This document shows, in pieces, positions 51,265 to 60,474 of a DNA stretch of 64,000 bases. The stretch's first letter is position 1; each line of letters starts with the position of its first letter. The notes beneath the pieces are model-generated. The model was given only the letters and a program-made list of their open reading frames with translations, ran no database searches and was not told the origin of the DNA. Source of the DNA: Caproicibacterium amylolyticum (GTDB lineage: Bacteria > Bacillota > Clostridia > Oscillospirales > Acutalibacteraceae). The translations under genes were made by a program, and so were the position numbers. Location: contig NZ_CP060696.1 of assembly GCF_014467055.1 (NCBI RefSeq), positions 434,001 to 498,000 on the forward strand. The letters run 5' to 3'.

Positions 51265-52593
51265 ATGACAGCAGTGAAAAAGGGAATCGCGCTGATGCTA
51301 GTGGTGGTCATACTGTTTGTTTTGACAGCCTGCGCTAATGAAAGAACTGCTGGCACGGGCAGCACAGCCTCTTTTGCAGTGTCCAACCCGGTAACACTGC
51401 GCTTCAGCTGGTGGGGCGGTGACACAAGAAATCAGGCCACACTAAAAGTTATCAAGCAGTTTGAGGAAAAGAATCCACAGGTCAAAATTGAAGCGGAGTA
51501 TGGCAGCAGCGATGGCTATAACGTAAAACTTGCGACGGAACTGAACGCGGGCACAGCCCCGGACATTGTGCAGATCGACCCATCCTATCTGCCGACTTAT
51601 TACCGAACCAATAAAAACAGCTTTGTCGATTTTCAGAAACAGAATATTGATTTGTCAGGGTATGAGCAGGACTATCTGCAAAGCAACGGCAATTATGATG
51701 GCCGGCAGCTCGGTTTGCCAACAGGGATTGGCGGAGTTTCCATTATTGAAAACACGAACCTTGCTTCAAAAATCGGAATTGACCTGACACAGCAGTATAC
51801 ATGGGACGACCTTGCTGCCATGGGAAAAAAAGTGCAGGGATACGATGAAAATCTGTATTTGTTGGCTGCCAACCTTTCTTATATTGCAGATGACCTGCTG
51901 CGGCCGTATTTGCTGCAGCTGACCGGAAAACCGCTGCTGCTGGACCGCACCAAACAGCTTGGCGTTACGCAGGCAGACCTTGAAAAAGGCCTGACGATGG
52001 TCAAGCGTTTGTATGACACGCATGTACTGCCGCCAGAGTCACACATGCTTTCCTATGAGGGGGATAATATTCCCAAAGACCCGAATTGGATTTCCGGAAA
52101 ATATGTTTCGGCGCTCTGCGTGACTTCCACAGCAAAAGATTTGGCGGCTGCCAATAAAGGCGCTGTCTTTGTGGCATCCAAATTGCCGCAAATGAATGGC
52201 AGCCTTGATGAAGGCTACTGCGCATCTGCGCCGCAGCTGCTGTGTATTAATACAAAATCCCGAAATATCCCGGAGGCCGTGAAATTTTTGAACTATTTTT
52301 TAAACAGCGCGCAGGCCACAGAAATTCTGGGTGCGGAACGCTCCATTCCTGCTGTTCGCTCTATGCGGCAGCTTGTAGAGGAAAAAAAGCTGGCAGATTC
52401 ACTGACTATGAATGCGGTTAACATTTGTATGTCCTACAAAGGTTCGCTCGTAATTGGCTATTCCTCAACCGAAGAAGTGAAAAGCATTCTTTCAGATGCG
52501 ATTTCCTACGTTGCCTATGGAATAAGCACACCGGCAGTGGCTGCCGAAAATGCGTATCTTTTGCTGAAAAACTGTATTGCCACACAAAAGTAA
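51265..52593 (+). CDS. Sugar-binding lipoprotein cotranscribed with kinase C
   Basis: This 442-residue protein has the lipobox LTAC with Cys23 and an SBP_bac_1-type domain beginning VTLRFSWWGGDTRNQATLKV. It starts 17 bases after the kinase stop with CGGAGGTG as ribosome site and is followed by a strong terminator, so it is expressed with the response regulator and kinase and not with the permeases. It is a close paralogue of the next gene. That arrangement suggests a sensing co-receptor role for the kinase, by analogy with XylFII-LytS; uptake for importer 4 is the alternative. Confidence 0.92.
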   Translation: MTAVKKGIALMLVVVILFVLTACANERTAGTGSTASFAVSNPVTLRFSWWGGDTRNQATLKVIKQFEEKNPQVKIEAEYGSSDGYNVKLATELNAGTAPDIVQIDPSYLPTYYRTNKNSFVDFQKQNIDLSGYEQDYLQSNGNYDGRQLGLPTGIGGVSIIENTNLASKIGIDLTQQYTWDDLAAMGKKVQGYDENLYLLAANLSYIADDLLRPYLLQLTGKPLLLDRTKQLGVTQADLEKGLTMVKRLYDTHVLPPESHMLSYEGDNIPKDPNWISGKYVSALCVTSTAKDLAAANKGAVFVASKLPQMNGSLDEGYCASAPQLLCINTKSRNIPEAVKFLNYFLNSAQATEILGAERSIPAVRSMRQLVEEKKLADSLTMNAVNICMSYKGSLVIGYSSTEEVKSILSDAISYVAYGISTPAVAAENAYLLLKNCIATQK

Positions 52594-52600
52594 ATCTGTA

Positions 52601-52650
52601 AAAAAGGGCCGGGTGTACGTGCAGCAATGCCGCAGCACCCGGCCCTTTTT
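52601..52650 (+). terminator. Terminator between the two binding-protein genes
   Basis: AAAAAGGGCCGGGTG pairs with CACCCGGCCCTTTTT around a 20-base loop. It separates the sensor/binding-protein operon from the transporter operon. Confidence 0.93.
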
Positions 52651-52808
52651 GCGGCTCCAAATGCCGCAATTTTTATGATTATATTTAAAAATGATACCTT
52701 TTTTGCAATGCGCATAAAAACTGAGAGCAAATGACAGAACGAAATCCTTTTTTTACATAACGCCTCTATATATAATACATATAAAATAAACCACTTGGAG
52801 GAGAGAAA

Positions 52809-54152
52809 ATGGTTAAGTTGAGAAAAGGAATTTCATTTGCACTTGCTTTGATGATGGCGCTGGGCATGACCGCCTGCGGCAATGACGCGGGCACAAGCGC
52901 CGGCAGTGCAGCCGGCAGTGCGGCTGCAGCAGCAGTTGGCTCCCGCGACGTGACCCTGCGTTTCAGCTGGTGGGGCGGCGATGCCCGCAACAAGGCTACG
53001 CTGGAGGTTATCAAGCAGTTTGAAAAGAAATATCCGAAGATCAAAATTGAAGCAGAATACGGCAGCAGCGACGGCTACAACGACAAGCTGGCTACACAAC
53101 TGAGTGCAGGCACCGCGCCGGATATTGTGCAGGTTGATCCTTCTTACTTCCCGACCTACTACCATACCAATAAAGATTATTTTATTGATATGAGTAAGCA
53201 GAAAATCGACCTTTCCGGTTATGATGCAGATTACCTGAAGAGCAACGGCAATTATGACGGCAAACAGGTTGGCTTGCCGACAGGCGTTTCCGGTGCAGCC
53301 ATTATTCAGAACTCCGACCTTGCTGCAAAATTCGGTGTGGATTTGACTAAGAATTACACATGGGATGATATGCTGACCATGGGCAAGAAGATTAAGAGTG
53401 CGGATAAGAGCAATTATCTGCTGGCAGCGAACCTTTCTTACATAGCCGATGACCTGCTGCGTCCGTACCTGCTGGAACTGACCGGCAAACCTCTGATTGT
53501 TGACAGCGAGAAAAAACTGGGCGTTACACAGGATGACCTTGCCAAAGGTCTGAACCTGATTAAGAGTTTCTATGACAACAACGTGCTTCCGCCGGAATCT
53601 CATATGTCTTCTTATGAGGCGGATAATATGCCAAAGGACCCGGACTGGATTGCAGGCAAATACGTGGCGGGTGTATGTGTTACTTCGACTGCCAAGGTTC
53701 TTGCGGCAGCCAATTCCAATGCAAAGTTTGTTTCTGCAAAACTGCCGCAGCTGAAAGACGGCAAGGACGAAGGCTACTGTGCTTCCTGCCCGCAGCTGAT
53801 GTGTGTAACTTCCAAGTCACAAAATACCCCTGAAGCAGTGGCATTCCTTGACTATTTCTTCAACAATGAAGAGGCAGCAAAGACGCTGGGCGCGCAGCGC
53901 TCTATCCCCGCAGTAAAGGCAGCGCGCCAAATCGTTCAGGACAACAAGCTGGCGGATGATTTGACCGTGAACACAGTGAACACCTGCCTTTCCTACAAGG
54001 GTACACTGGTAATCGGCTATTCTTCCACTTCTGAAGTCAAGAGCATTCTTTCTGACGCAATTTCTGCTGTGTCATATGGCAAGAGCACACCGGAAGATGC
54101 AGCGGCAAGTACTTATAAACTGCTGGAAAACTACCTTGCAAATCAAAAATAA
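52809..54152 (+). CDS. CUT1 sugar ABC transporter, lipoprotein substrate-binding protein
   Basis: This 447-residue lipoprotein has the lipobox MTAC with Cys23, an Ala/Gly/Ser linker and a domain starting VTLRFSWWGGDARNKATLEV. Long blocks are shared with the product of 51265-52593, such as AANLSYIADDLLRPYLL and CVTSTAK. It starts its own unit after a terminator, with a TATAAT at 52771-52776 and GGAGGAG before the ATG. It is followed by two permeases and a GH43 enzyme, which points to xylo- or arabino-oligosaccharides as ligand. Confidence 0.93.
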   Translation: MVKLRKGISFALALMMALGMTACGNDAGTSAGSAAGSAAAAAVGSRDVTLRFSWWGGDARNKATLEVIKQFEKKYPKIKIEAEYGSSDGYNDKLATQLSAGTAPDIVQVDPSYFPTYYHTNKDYFIDMSKQKIDLSGYDADYLKSNGNYDGKQVGLPTGVSGAAIIQNSDLAAKFGVDLTKNYTWDDMLTMGKKIKSADKSNYLLAANLSYIADDLLRPYLLELTGKPLIVDSEKKLGVTQDDLAKGLNLIKSFYDNNVLPPESHMSSYEADNMPKDPDWIAGKYVAGVCVTSTAKVLAAANSNAKFVSAKLPQLKDGKDEGYCASCPQLMCVTSKSQNTPEAVAFLDYFFNNEEAAKTLGAQRSIPAVKAARQIVQDNKLADDLTVNTVNTCLSYKGTLVIGYSSTSEVKSILSDAISAVSYGKSTPEDAAASTYKLLENYLANQK

Positions 54153-54179
54153 CGACAGTTTACAAAGCTGCTGAAAAGG

Positions 54180-54208
54180 TGGGATATCCTGTCACTCAGG
54201 ATATCCCA
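54180..54208 (+). other. Intercistronic hairpin after binding-protein gene
   Basis: TGGGATATCCTG and CAGGATATCCCA form a perfect 12-bp stem with a 5-base loop. No real T-run follows, so it is probably an mRNA-stabilising or partially attenuating hairpin. Confidence 0.75.
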
Positions 54209-54245
54209 TCATTTTCAGAGGGGCATTTGAGAAAGGTTGACAAGC

Positions 54246-55148
54246 ATGAGCTCAAAACTGGTTAAGACTTCAAAATACACCAAAAGGAACTATCAGGCAT
54301 TCTTTTATATTGCACCTTGGATACTGGGCTTTCTGGTGCTGCAGCTGTATCCGTTTATCAGTTCACTGATTTACTCTTTTACGGATTACACAATCGGTTC
54401 CGCTCCAAAATTTGTGGGACTGAAAAACTACATCGATTTGTTCACCATTGACCGCGACTTTCTGCTTTCGCTGAAAGCAACTTTGCTGTACACACTGATG
54501 ACTGTACCGGGCAAGCTGATTCTGGCGCTGGTAATTGCTGTGCTGATGAACAGAAAATCCAAAGGAATCAATTTCATCAGGACACTGTATTACATTCCGT
54601 CTTTGTTCGGCGGCAGCGTTGCAGTTGCACTTTTGTGGAAGATCATGTTCATGGATAACGGCATTATCAATTCCTTGATTAGCAAAATGGGCCTGCCCAG
54701 TGTAACATGGCTGGGTGACCCGAACACCGCGCTGCCTACAATCTGCATGCTGGAAATCTGGCAGTTCGGCTCCTCCATGGTTATGTTTCTGGCAGCCCTC
54801 AAGCAGGTTCCGGCCTCTCTTTATGAAGCGGCCAGCATTGACGGCGCGGGCAAGGCAAAGCAGTTCTTCAGCATTACCATTCCACAGATTACGCCAATCA
54901 TTTTCTTTAACATGATTATGCAGACCATTCAGGCACTGCAGAACTTTACTTCTGCAATGGTTGTGACCAACGGCGGTCCGCTGAAAGCAACCTATGTGCT
55001 GGGCATGAAGCTTTACAATGAAGGCTTCAGCTATTTCCGCATGGGATATGCCAGCGCGATTTCATGGATTGTGTTCCTGCTGATTATGGTGGTTACATCC
55101 CTGCTGTTCAAATCTTCGTCAGCATGGGTGTTCTATGAGAATGACTGA
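54246..55148 (+). CDS. CUT1 ABC transporter permease, MalF/UgpA-like
   Basis: This 300-residue permease has a first span FFYIAPWILGFLVLQLYPFI and the EAA loop YEAASIDGAGKAKQFF with ITIPQITP. The late segment VTNGGPLKATYVLG corresponds to the MalF-type signature. The ATG at 54246 is used because AAAGG precedes it. It is the first channel subunit of importer 4, and its end lies 13 bases before the next permease. Confidence 0.93.
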   Translation: MSSKLVKTSKYTKRNYQAFFYIAPWILGFLVLQLYPFISSLIYSFTDYTIGSAPKFVGLKNYIDLFTIDRDFLLSLKATLLYTLMTVPGKLILALVIAVLMNRKSKGINFIRTLYYIPSLFGGSVAVALLWKIMFMDNGIINSLISKMGLPSVTWLGDPNTALPTICMLEIWQFGSSMVMFLAALKQVPASLYEAASIDGAGKAKQFFSITIPQITPIIFFNMIMQTIQALQNFTSAMVVTNGGPLKATYVLGMKLYNEGFSYFRMGYASAISWIVFLLIMVVTSLLFKSSSAWVFYEND

Positions 55149-55161
55149 GGAGGTAGCTTTT

Positions 55162-56040
55162 ATGACAGGTCAAGTGGCTGTACAGACCCCAAAGAAACGG
55201 CAGACGAAAAAAATCATTTTTACCTGCATTTTGGTCTTCATTTTTGTAGTACTTGGTGTATTTCTGCTGTTCCCGATTCTGTGGATGTTCCTGGCGTCTT
55301 TTAAAACCAATGAAGAAATTTTCGGTTCCGTCAATCTGCTGCCCGCACATTTTAGCTTTAACAGTTATGTGCAGGGCTGGCAGGGCAACGGACAGTATGA
55401 TTACGGTCAGTTCTTTTACAATACTTTTGCATTGGTTGTTCCAACAACAGTGCTGACCGTTGTTTCCAGTTCTTTTGTAGCCTACGGCTTTGCACGTTTT
55501 AGTTTTCCGTTTAAAAAGCAGCTTTTTGCACTGCTGATTTCCACACTGATGCTGCCGAATGCGGTTATTATCATTCCGCGGTACACACTTTTCAACAAAT
55601 TCGGTTGGATCAATACATACATGCCGTTCTATGTGCCGGCAATTCTGGCCTGCTATCCATTCTTTATCTTTATGCTGGTGCAGTTTATGCGCGGCTTGCC
55701 AAAGGACCTGGACGAGTCTGCTTATCTGGACGGCTGCGGAACGTTCAGGGTGTTTACTTCCATTTTACTGCCGCTTTTAAAACCGGCGCTCTTCTCTGCG
55801 GCACTGTTCCAGTTTATTTGGACTTACAATGACTATTTTAATCCGCTGATTTTTATCAACTCGGTTTCCAAGTACACCATTTCGCTTGCCCTGCGCATGT
55901 CGGTTGATTCCGAATCCATCGTGACCTGGAGCAACGTAATGGCAATGTCCTGCCTTTCCGTTATTCCGCTCATCGTTTTGTTCTTTGTTGGACAAAAATA
56001 CATGGTGGAGGGTATTGCAACAACTGGCATGAAGGACTGA
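55162..56040 (+). CDS. CUT1 ABC transporter permease, MalG-like
   Basis: This 292-residue permease has a first span at about residues 20-40, the loop DESAYLDGCGTFRVFTS with ILLPLLKP, and the ending KYMVEGIATTGMKD. The ATG at 55162 follows GAGGAGG; the in-frame codons before it overlap the previous gene and are not needed. It pairs with the previous permease. The GH43 gene follows after 28 bases, so all are probably one operon. Confidence 0.93.
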   Translation: MTGQVAVQTPKKRQTKKIIFTCILVFIFVVLGVFLLFPILWMFLASFKTNEEIFGSVNLLPAHFSFNSYVQGWQGNGQYDYGQFFYNTFALVVPTTVLTVVSSSFVAYGFARFSFPFKKQLFALLISTLMLPNAVIIIPRYTLFNKFGWINTYMPFYVPAILACYPFFIFMLVQFMRGLPKDLDESAYLDGCGTFRVFTSILLPLLKPALFSAALFQFIWTYNDYFNPLIFINSVSKYTISLALRMSVDSESIVTWSNVMAMSCLSVIPLIVLFFVGQKYMVEGIATTGMKD

Positions 56041-56068
56041 ATATTTTTACTGACAAGAGGTGTTTGTT

Positions 56069-57643
56069 TTGCGAACGATTGCAAATCCGGTTTTAAAAGG
56101 GTTTTATCCGGACCCATCTATCCTTCGTGTGGGCCGGGAATACTACATTGCCACATCGACGTTTGAGTGGTTTCCCGGTGTGACTCTTCTGCATTCCCGC
56201 GACCTGCAGCATTGGGAAACGCTGCAATCTCCCCTTGGAGAGGAAAGCGGGTTTGACCTGCGGGGCATTGACACCGCCTGCGGCATCTGGGCACCGAACC
56301 TGACTTACAGTGACGGCGTTTTTTATCTGCTGTATACAATTGTTTATACAGACAGACACCGCTACAAAGATACACACAATTTTCTGATTACCGCAAATAC
56401 TATCGAAGGCCCCTGGAGCAAGCCTGTCTTTTTGAACTGCTCCGGGTTTGACCCTTCCCTTTTCCATGATGATGACGGGCGCAAGTGGATGGTGAACATG
56501 ACGGTTGACCAGCGGCCGTCAAAAAAGCGCTTTTCGGGAATTGTACTGCAGGAATATGACGCAAAACTGAAAAAATTAGTTGGTAACGTGTATCCGGTGT
56601 TTTCCGGGACAGAACGTGGTACCACGGAAGGGCCGAACCTTTATAAGCACGGTGGCTATTATTATCTGCTGTGCGCGGAGGGCGGAACGGAATTTGGTCA
56701 CTGCTGCACCTTGGCGCGCAGTCGGGAGATAACAGGAAAATATGAAGTGTGCCCTGAAAATCCGGTTCTGACCTCCGATGAATCTAAAGAATGTCCGTTT
56801 CAGCGTGCGGGGCATGGTTCTCTTGTGGAAACGGCGGAACATAACTGGCTGATGGCACATTTGTGCTCGCGGCCTGTGGAACGGTTCAGCATTTTGGGCA
56901 GAGAAACCGCGATTGAAAACGTAGAGTGGACAGCGGACGGCTGGCTGCAGCTTTCCGGCCGCGGGAAGCTGCCGAAAACATCCTTTTTGTGTGGCGCTTC
57001 CGTGGATAAGCTTTCCCCATCGGCAAAAATACGGGAAAACTTTGACGCACCGGTTATTCCAAAGGAATTTCTGACACTGCGGCAGTCTCCCGCGTCCTGT
57101 GGGATTACAGCGGAAGAGCGCAAAGGCTTTTTGCGGATTTATGGAGGCAACTCTTTATCCAGTAAGTTTCATGTTGGTCTGCTGGCACACCGGCTGCAAA
57201 GTTTAAGCTGTACCTGTACCACAGCGGTGGAGTTTTATCCGCAGACATTTCAGCAGACAGCCGGACTGGTGTGTTTTTACAATGGCGATAATTACGATTA
57301 CCTGAATATCAGCGGTGACGAAACCGCAGGACGGTGCATTTCGGTTGTTTCCATGAATAACCGTGAACTGCAGGAAAGTGAAAGGGTGCCGCTGCCGGAA
57401 ACAGCCGCCATTTCTCTGCGCGCACGGATTCAGGGGCGCAGTTTGTATTTTTCCTATGCACTGCAGGACGGAGTTTTCAAAGATGTTGGGGAAAAATATG
57501 ATATGGCAGTGCTTTCAGATGAGCATGTAGAAGGAAACGGTTTTACCGGTGCAATGGTCGGTATGGCGTGCGAAGATTTGCAGGCGAAAAACTGCTGTGC
57601 GGATTTTGGCTGGTTTCAGTATGAAGAGGAAACAGAATTTTAA
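56069..57643 (+). CDS. GH43 beta-xylosidase / alpha-arabinofuranosidase
   Basis: This 524-residue enzyme starts RTIANPVLKGFYPDPSILRV, where the Asp of YPDPS is the general base. A second Asp lies in GFDPSLFHDDDG, and the acid Glu is in GTTEGPNLYK. YYIATSTFEWFPGV is the XynB-like signature of xylan 1,4-beta-xylosidases. A C-terminal beta-sandwich (about residues 320-524) is the usual GH43_C2 domain. There is no signal peptide, so it acts on imported oligosaccharides. The start is TTG at 56069, 8 bases after AAGAGG; the GTG at 56060 is the alternative. Confidence 0.93.
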   Translation: MRTIANPVLKGFYPDPSILRVGREYYIATSTFEWFPGVTLLHSRDLQHWETLQSPLGEESGFDLRGIDTACGIWAPNLTYSDGVFYLLYTIVYTDRHRYKDTHNFLITANTIEGPWSKPVFLNCSGFDPSLFHDDDGRKWMVNMTVDQRPSKKRFSGIVLQEYDAKLKKLVGNVYPVFSGTERGTTEGPNLYKHGGYYYLLCAEGGTEFGHCCTLARSREITGKYEVCPENPVLTSDESKECPFQRAGHGSLVETAEHNWLMAHLCSRPVERFSILGRETAIENVEWTADGWLQLSGRGKLPKTSFLCGASVDKLSPSAKIRENFDAPVIPKEFLTLRQSPASCGITAEERKGFLRIYGGNSLSSKFHVGLLAHRLQSLSCTCTTAVEFYPQTFQQTAGLVCFYNGDNYDYLNISGDETAGRCISVVSMNNRELQESERVPLPETAAISLRARIQGRSLYFSYALQDGVFKDVGEKYDMAVLSDEHVEGNGFTGAMVGMACEDLQAKNCCADFGWFQYEEETEF

Positions 57644-57757
57644 TCTGATTGGCTGTCAGTGTAAAGTTGATTCAGCAAAAGTCAGGGCAATTCGTTGGTG
57701 AACGTAAGAGCTGCTGCGGCCGCAGTATGTTCTTTCATAAAAAGCATTAAAAGTAAG

Positions 57758-57807
57758 GCCAGACATATGGGGGAGCAGTACAACTTTCCCGGTGTGTCTG
57801 GCTTTTT
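57758..57807 (+). terminator. Terminator of importer 4 / GH43 operon
   Basis: GCCAGACA pairs with TGTCTGGC across a 29-base loop containing a further GGG/CCC pairing, followed by TTTTT. Confidence 0.8.
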
Positions 57808-57893
57808 ATGTTAAGAAATGCATTGGTAAAACAGGAACATTCCTTATTTTTGCGTACCTACTCAAAGGCAGAGCAAAACTGAAAGTGGGCAGG

Positions 57894-58922
57894 TCATTTT
57901 TCGGTTTTTACCGCGCGTGTGGAATTGCGGACAATGAGAACCGGAAGCGTGGTATACGTCTGTACCTGCAGATCCGGTTTTTTAATCTTTCGCAGCAGCA
58001 GGGAAGCTGCCTGCATACCCATATCGTGTACATCAATATCCACAACGGTCGGCATTGGGTCCATAATTTCTGAAAACGGATAATTATCGAAACAAATCAG
58101 AGAAATATCTTTGGGAATCTCTAAGTTTCGCTGATGAAGCGCTTTAATAACGCCAAAGGCAACCACGTTGTCCTCGCAGATAATTGCTTTTGGCGGCTGG
58201 CTGCCGGAAAGTACTTCATTGGTCAGCGTAAAACCGCTGGCACTGGATGAATCTCCGTATTTCATGTATTCCGGCGGTACAGTTAGTCCCCGTTCCTTCA
58301 TAACAGAGAGGAATCCATTCAGTCGCTGTGAAAAAATCTTGTCCTGTTTGGCGCCGCCGATAAATGCAATTTCTGAAAAACCACATTTGCACAAATGCTC
58401 GGCGGCAATTTGCCCGGAAAGAAAATTGTTGGTGTCAATCCAGCAGGCTTGGCTTTCAAAATTCGGTTTGCCAATCAGGACGTGCGGAAAATGTGTTTCC
58501 GTCAGAAAAGTCGTCAATTCTTTAGTAGTCGCTGAACCATGTACAACCACGCCATCCGCGCTTTTCTGCTGAACGATTCGGCGTACGGTGTCAAGCGCTT
58601 CCTCGGGCTGATGAACACTGACCAGACTGAAATTGTACCCTTTCTGCGCCAGCACTTCCTGCACACCGCAGAGGATGTCGAACATATGCGGGTTGGTAAA
58701 AGCGCTGTGCGGTTCCAGCTGCATAATAAATGCAATATTTTGTGTCGTCTTTTTTGCAAAGTTGCGTGCCTGTATGTTGGGGGAATAATGCAGCTGCTCC
58801 ATTACCTCGTGAATCCGCTGCACGGTGGCATCGGGAATAGACGGGGAGTGATTCATTGCTTTCGAAACGGTGGAGGGGGAGACATTCGCCGCACGTGCCA
58901 CATCTTTAATTGTAACAGCCAT
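57894..58922 (-). CDS. LacI-family transcriptional repressor
   Basis: This 342-residue protein starts VTIKDVARAANVSPSTVSKA, a LacI helix-turn-helix, with the hinge IQARNFAKKTTQNIAF. A sensor domain follows with VVHGSATTKELTTF and ISLICFDNYPFSEIM. AAAGGAG precedes the ATG. It diverges from the MalEFG-like importer 5 and the GH13 enzyme, and a palindrome with central CG lies in the importer leader. It is therefore the probable maltodextrin-type repressor of that operon. Confidence 0.93.
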   Translation of the reverse strand: MAVTIKDVARAANVSPSTVSKAMNHSPSIPDATVQRIHEVMEQLHYSPNIQARNFAKKTTQNIAFIMQLEPHSAFTNPHMFDILCGVQEVLAQKGYNFSLVSVHQPEEALDTVRRIVQQKSADGVVVHGSATTKELTTFLTETHFPHVLIGKPNFESQACWIDTNNFLSGQIAAEHLCKCGFSEIAFIGGAKQDKIFSQRLNGFLSVMKERGLTVPPEYMKYGDSSSASGFTLTNEVLSGSQPPKAIICEDNVVAFGVIKALHQRNLEIPKDISLICFDNYPFSEIMDPMPTVVDIDVHDMGMQAASLLLRKIKKPDLQVQTYTTLPVLIVRNSTRAVKTEK

Positions 58923-59006
58923 AATTTGACTCCTTTCGGGTCGGTTTTATCATAAATTATAGTACACCGGTTTCCTAAGTTTTTCAAGATATTTGTATAA
59001 AATCTA

Positions 59007-59035
59007 TTGAATTTTCTTTAAATAGCATTTATACT
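59007..59035 (+). promoter_or_regulatory. Promoter of importer 5 operon
   Basis: TTGAAT (59007-59012) and TATACT (59030-59035) are 17 bases apart, about 80 bases upstream of the binding-protein start. Confidence 0.7.
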
Positions 59036-59079
59036 TAGGCCTAAAGAGGAAATAATCCCGAAAATAAATAGAATTTTCG

Positions 59080-59093
59080 GGAAAACGATTTCC
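59080..59093. promoter_or_regulatory. Candidate LacI-type operator in importer 5 leader
   Basis: GGAAAACGATTTCC is an imperfect palindrome with central CG, downstream of the promoter and before the ribosome site, where a repressor would block elongation. Confidence 0.6.
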
Positions 59094-59117
59094 TTAAAAT
59101 TTGTGGAGGTAATTGTT

Positions 59118-60380
59118 ATGAAAAGGAAAACAAGAATACTTGCGTCCGTGCTGGCTCTGTGTATGGCCGGCACATCTCTGGCGGGCTGCCAGTCAGGGGG
59201 AGGAACCTCGTCCGCTGCTTCGGCGAAGGCGTCGGATGCAGCTTCATCCAAAGCAGCCGCAGCACCCACCACGATAACCATCTGGCATTCCGCGGAGGCG
59301 GGCATCATCAAATGCCTGCAGACAGAACTTGACAAGCTGGCGCCAAACGTTACCGTGAAATTTGAACGCAAAGAAAACATGAGCGACGCCTTAAAGCTGA
59401 TTGGCAACGATCCCTCAAGCGCGCCGGACATGTACCTTTGGGCACATGACAAAACCGGTACTTTTGCGCAGATGGGTATCCTTTCTCCGGTTACGGACTT
59501 TGTTTCCAAGGATGAGCTTGCGGATTTGCTGCCGGTCACCACAACTGCTTCTACTTATCAGGGGCAGATGTATCAACTGCCAATCTTCTACGAAACCCAG
59601 ATGTTCCTTTACAACAAAAAGCTGATGAAAACGCCGCCAAAGACCACCGATGACTTGCTGAAGTATGCGAAAGAAAATACAAAGAACGGTACATATGGAC
59701 TAGTGGAACAGCACAGTACCGCCTACTATGCAGCTGCATGGATGCACGCTTTTGGCGCTGCGATTGTTAATGATAAATCCGAGCCGCAGCTGAATACACA
59801 GGCGATGATGGATTCGGTTGCCTACCATAAGCAGTTTGTTCCCTATGAGCCGGTCGATGGTGAATACAACACTGTGACCACTCTGTTCAAAGAGGGCAAG
59901 GCACATTCCATCATCAGCGGCCCGTGGCTGGTGCCGGATTTGAAAACTTCCGGCATTGACTTTGGCGTGGCACCGATGCCGACGGTAAGTTCCACCGGAA
60001 AAGCACTGACGCCCTACGCCGGTGTACAGGGACTGTTCGTGCTGAAAAACTCCGCGGAGGGCAAGAAAGATGCTGTTACTTCCGTACTGCGTCAGCTGTT
60101 AAAGACCGATGTAGGCGTTTCCCTCGCCAAAGCAGCAAGCTGTGCGCCGGCAAATAACAAATGTTACAGTGACGCGGCGGTCAGCAGCAATGAAATGCTG
60201 ATGACGATGAAAAAGACAGCCGAAACCGCAGTGGCAATGCCGAACACACCGGAAATGGACGTTATGTGGGATGCCACTGAAACGATGTTGGCCGCAGTCA
60301 ACAAAAACAAAAAAGATATTAAAACCGAATGTGAAAGCGCCCAGAAAAAGGCTTTGGAAGGAATCCAATCTATGAAATAA
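59118..60380 (+). CDS. Maltodextrin-type sugar-binding lipoprotein (MalE-like)
   Basis: This 420-residue protein has the lipobox LAGC with Cys24, a Ser/Ala-rich linker, and a MalE-type domain beginning TTITIWHSAEAGIIKCLQTE. GPWLVPDLKTSGIDFGVAPM is close to the maltose-binding-protein segment near the hinge. The ATG at 59118 follows GGAGG. The operon continues with MalF- and MalG-like permeases and a neopullulanase-like enzyme, which supports malto-oligosaccharides as ligand. Confidence 0.93.
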   Translation: MKRKTRILASVLALCMAGTSLAGCQSGGGTSSAASAKASDAASSKAAAAPTTITIWHSAEAGIIKCLQTELDKLAPNVTVKFERKENMSDALKLIGNDPSSAPDMYLWAHDKTGTFAQMGILSPVTDFVSKDELADLLPVTTTASTYQGQMYQLPIFYETQMFLYNKKLMKTPPKTTDDLLKYAKENTKNGTYGLVEQHSTAYYAAAWMHAFGAAIVNDKSEPQLNTQAMMDSVAYHKQFVPYEPVDGEYNTVTTLFKEGKAHSIISGPWLVPDLKTSGIDFGVAPMPTVSSTGKALTPYAGVQGLFVLKNSAEGKKDAVTSVLRQLLKTDVGVSLAKAASCAPANNKCYSDAAVSSNEMLMTMKKTAETAVAMPNTPEMDVMWDATETMLAAVNKNKKDIKTECESAQKKALEGIQSMK

Positions 60381-60405
60381 AGCTGCGCTTGCAAAAAATT
60401 AAATG

Positions 60406-60454
60406 AGGCGGCACGGCTGATTCCTTCGTTTGCAGAGCCGCGCCGCCTGTTTTT
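60406..60454 (+). terminator. Attenuator hairpin after binding-protein gene
   Basis: AGGCGGCACGGCT and AGCCGCGCCGCCT form a stem with one mismatch and a T-run after it, inside the operon. It should reduce expression of the permeases relative to the binding protein. Confidence 0.8.
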
Positions 60455-60474
60455 GAAAATGTGGGGTGTATTGT

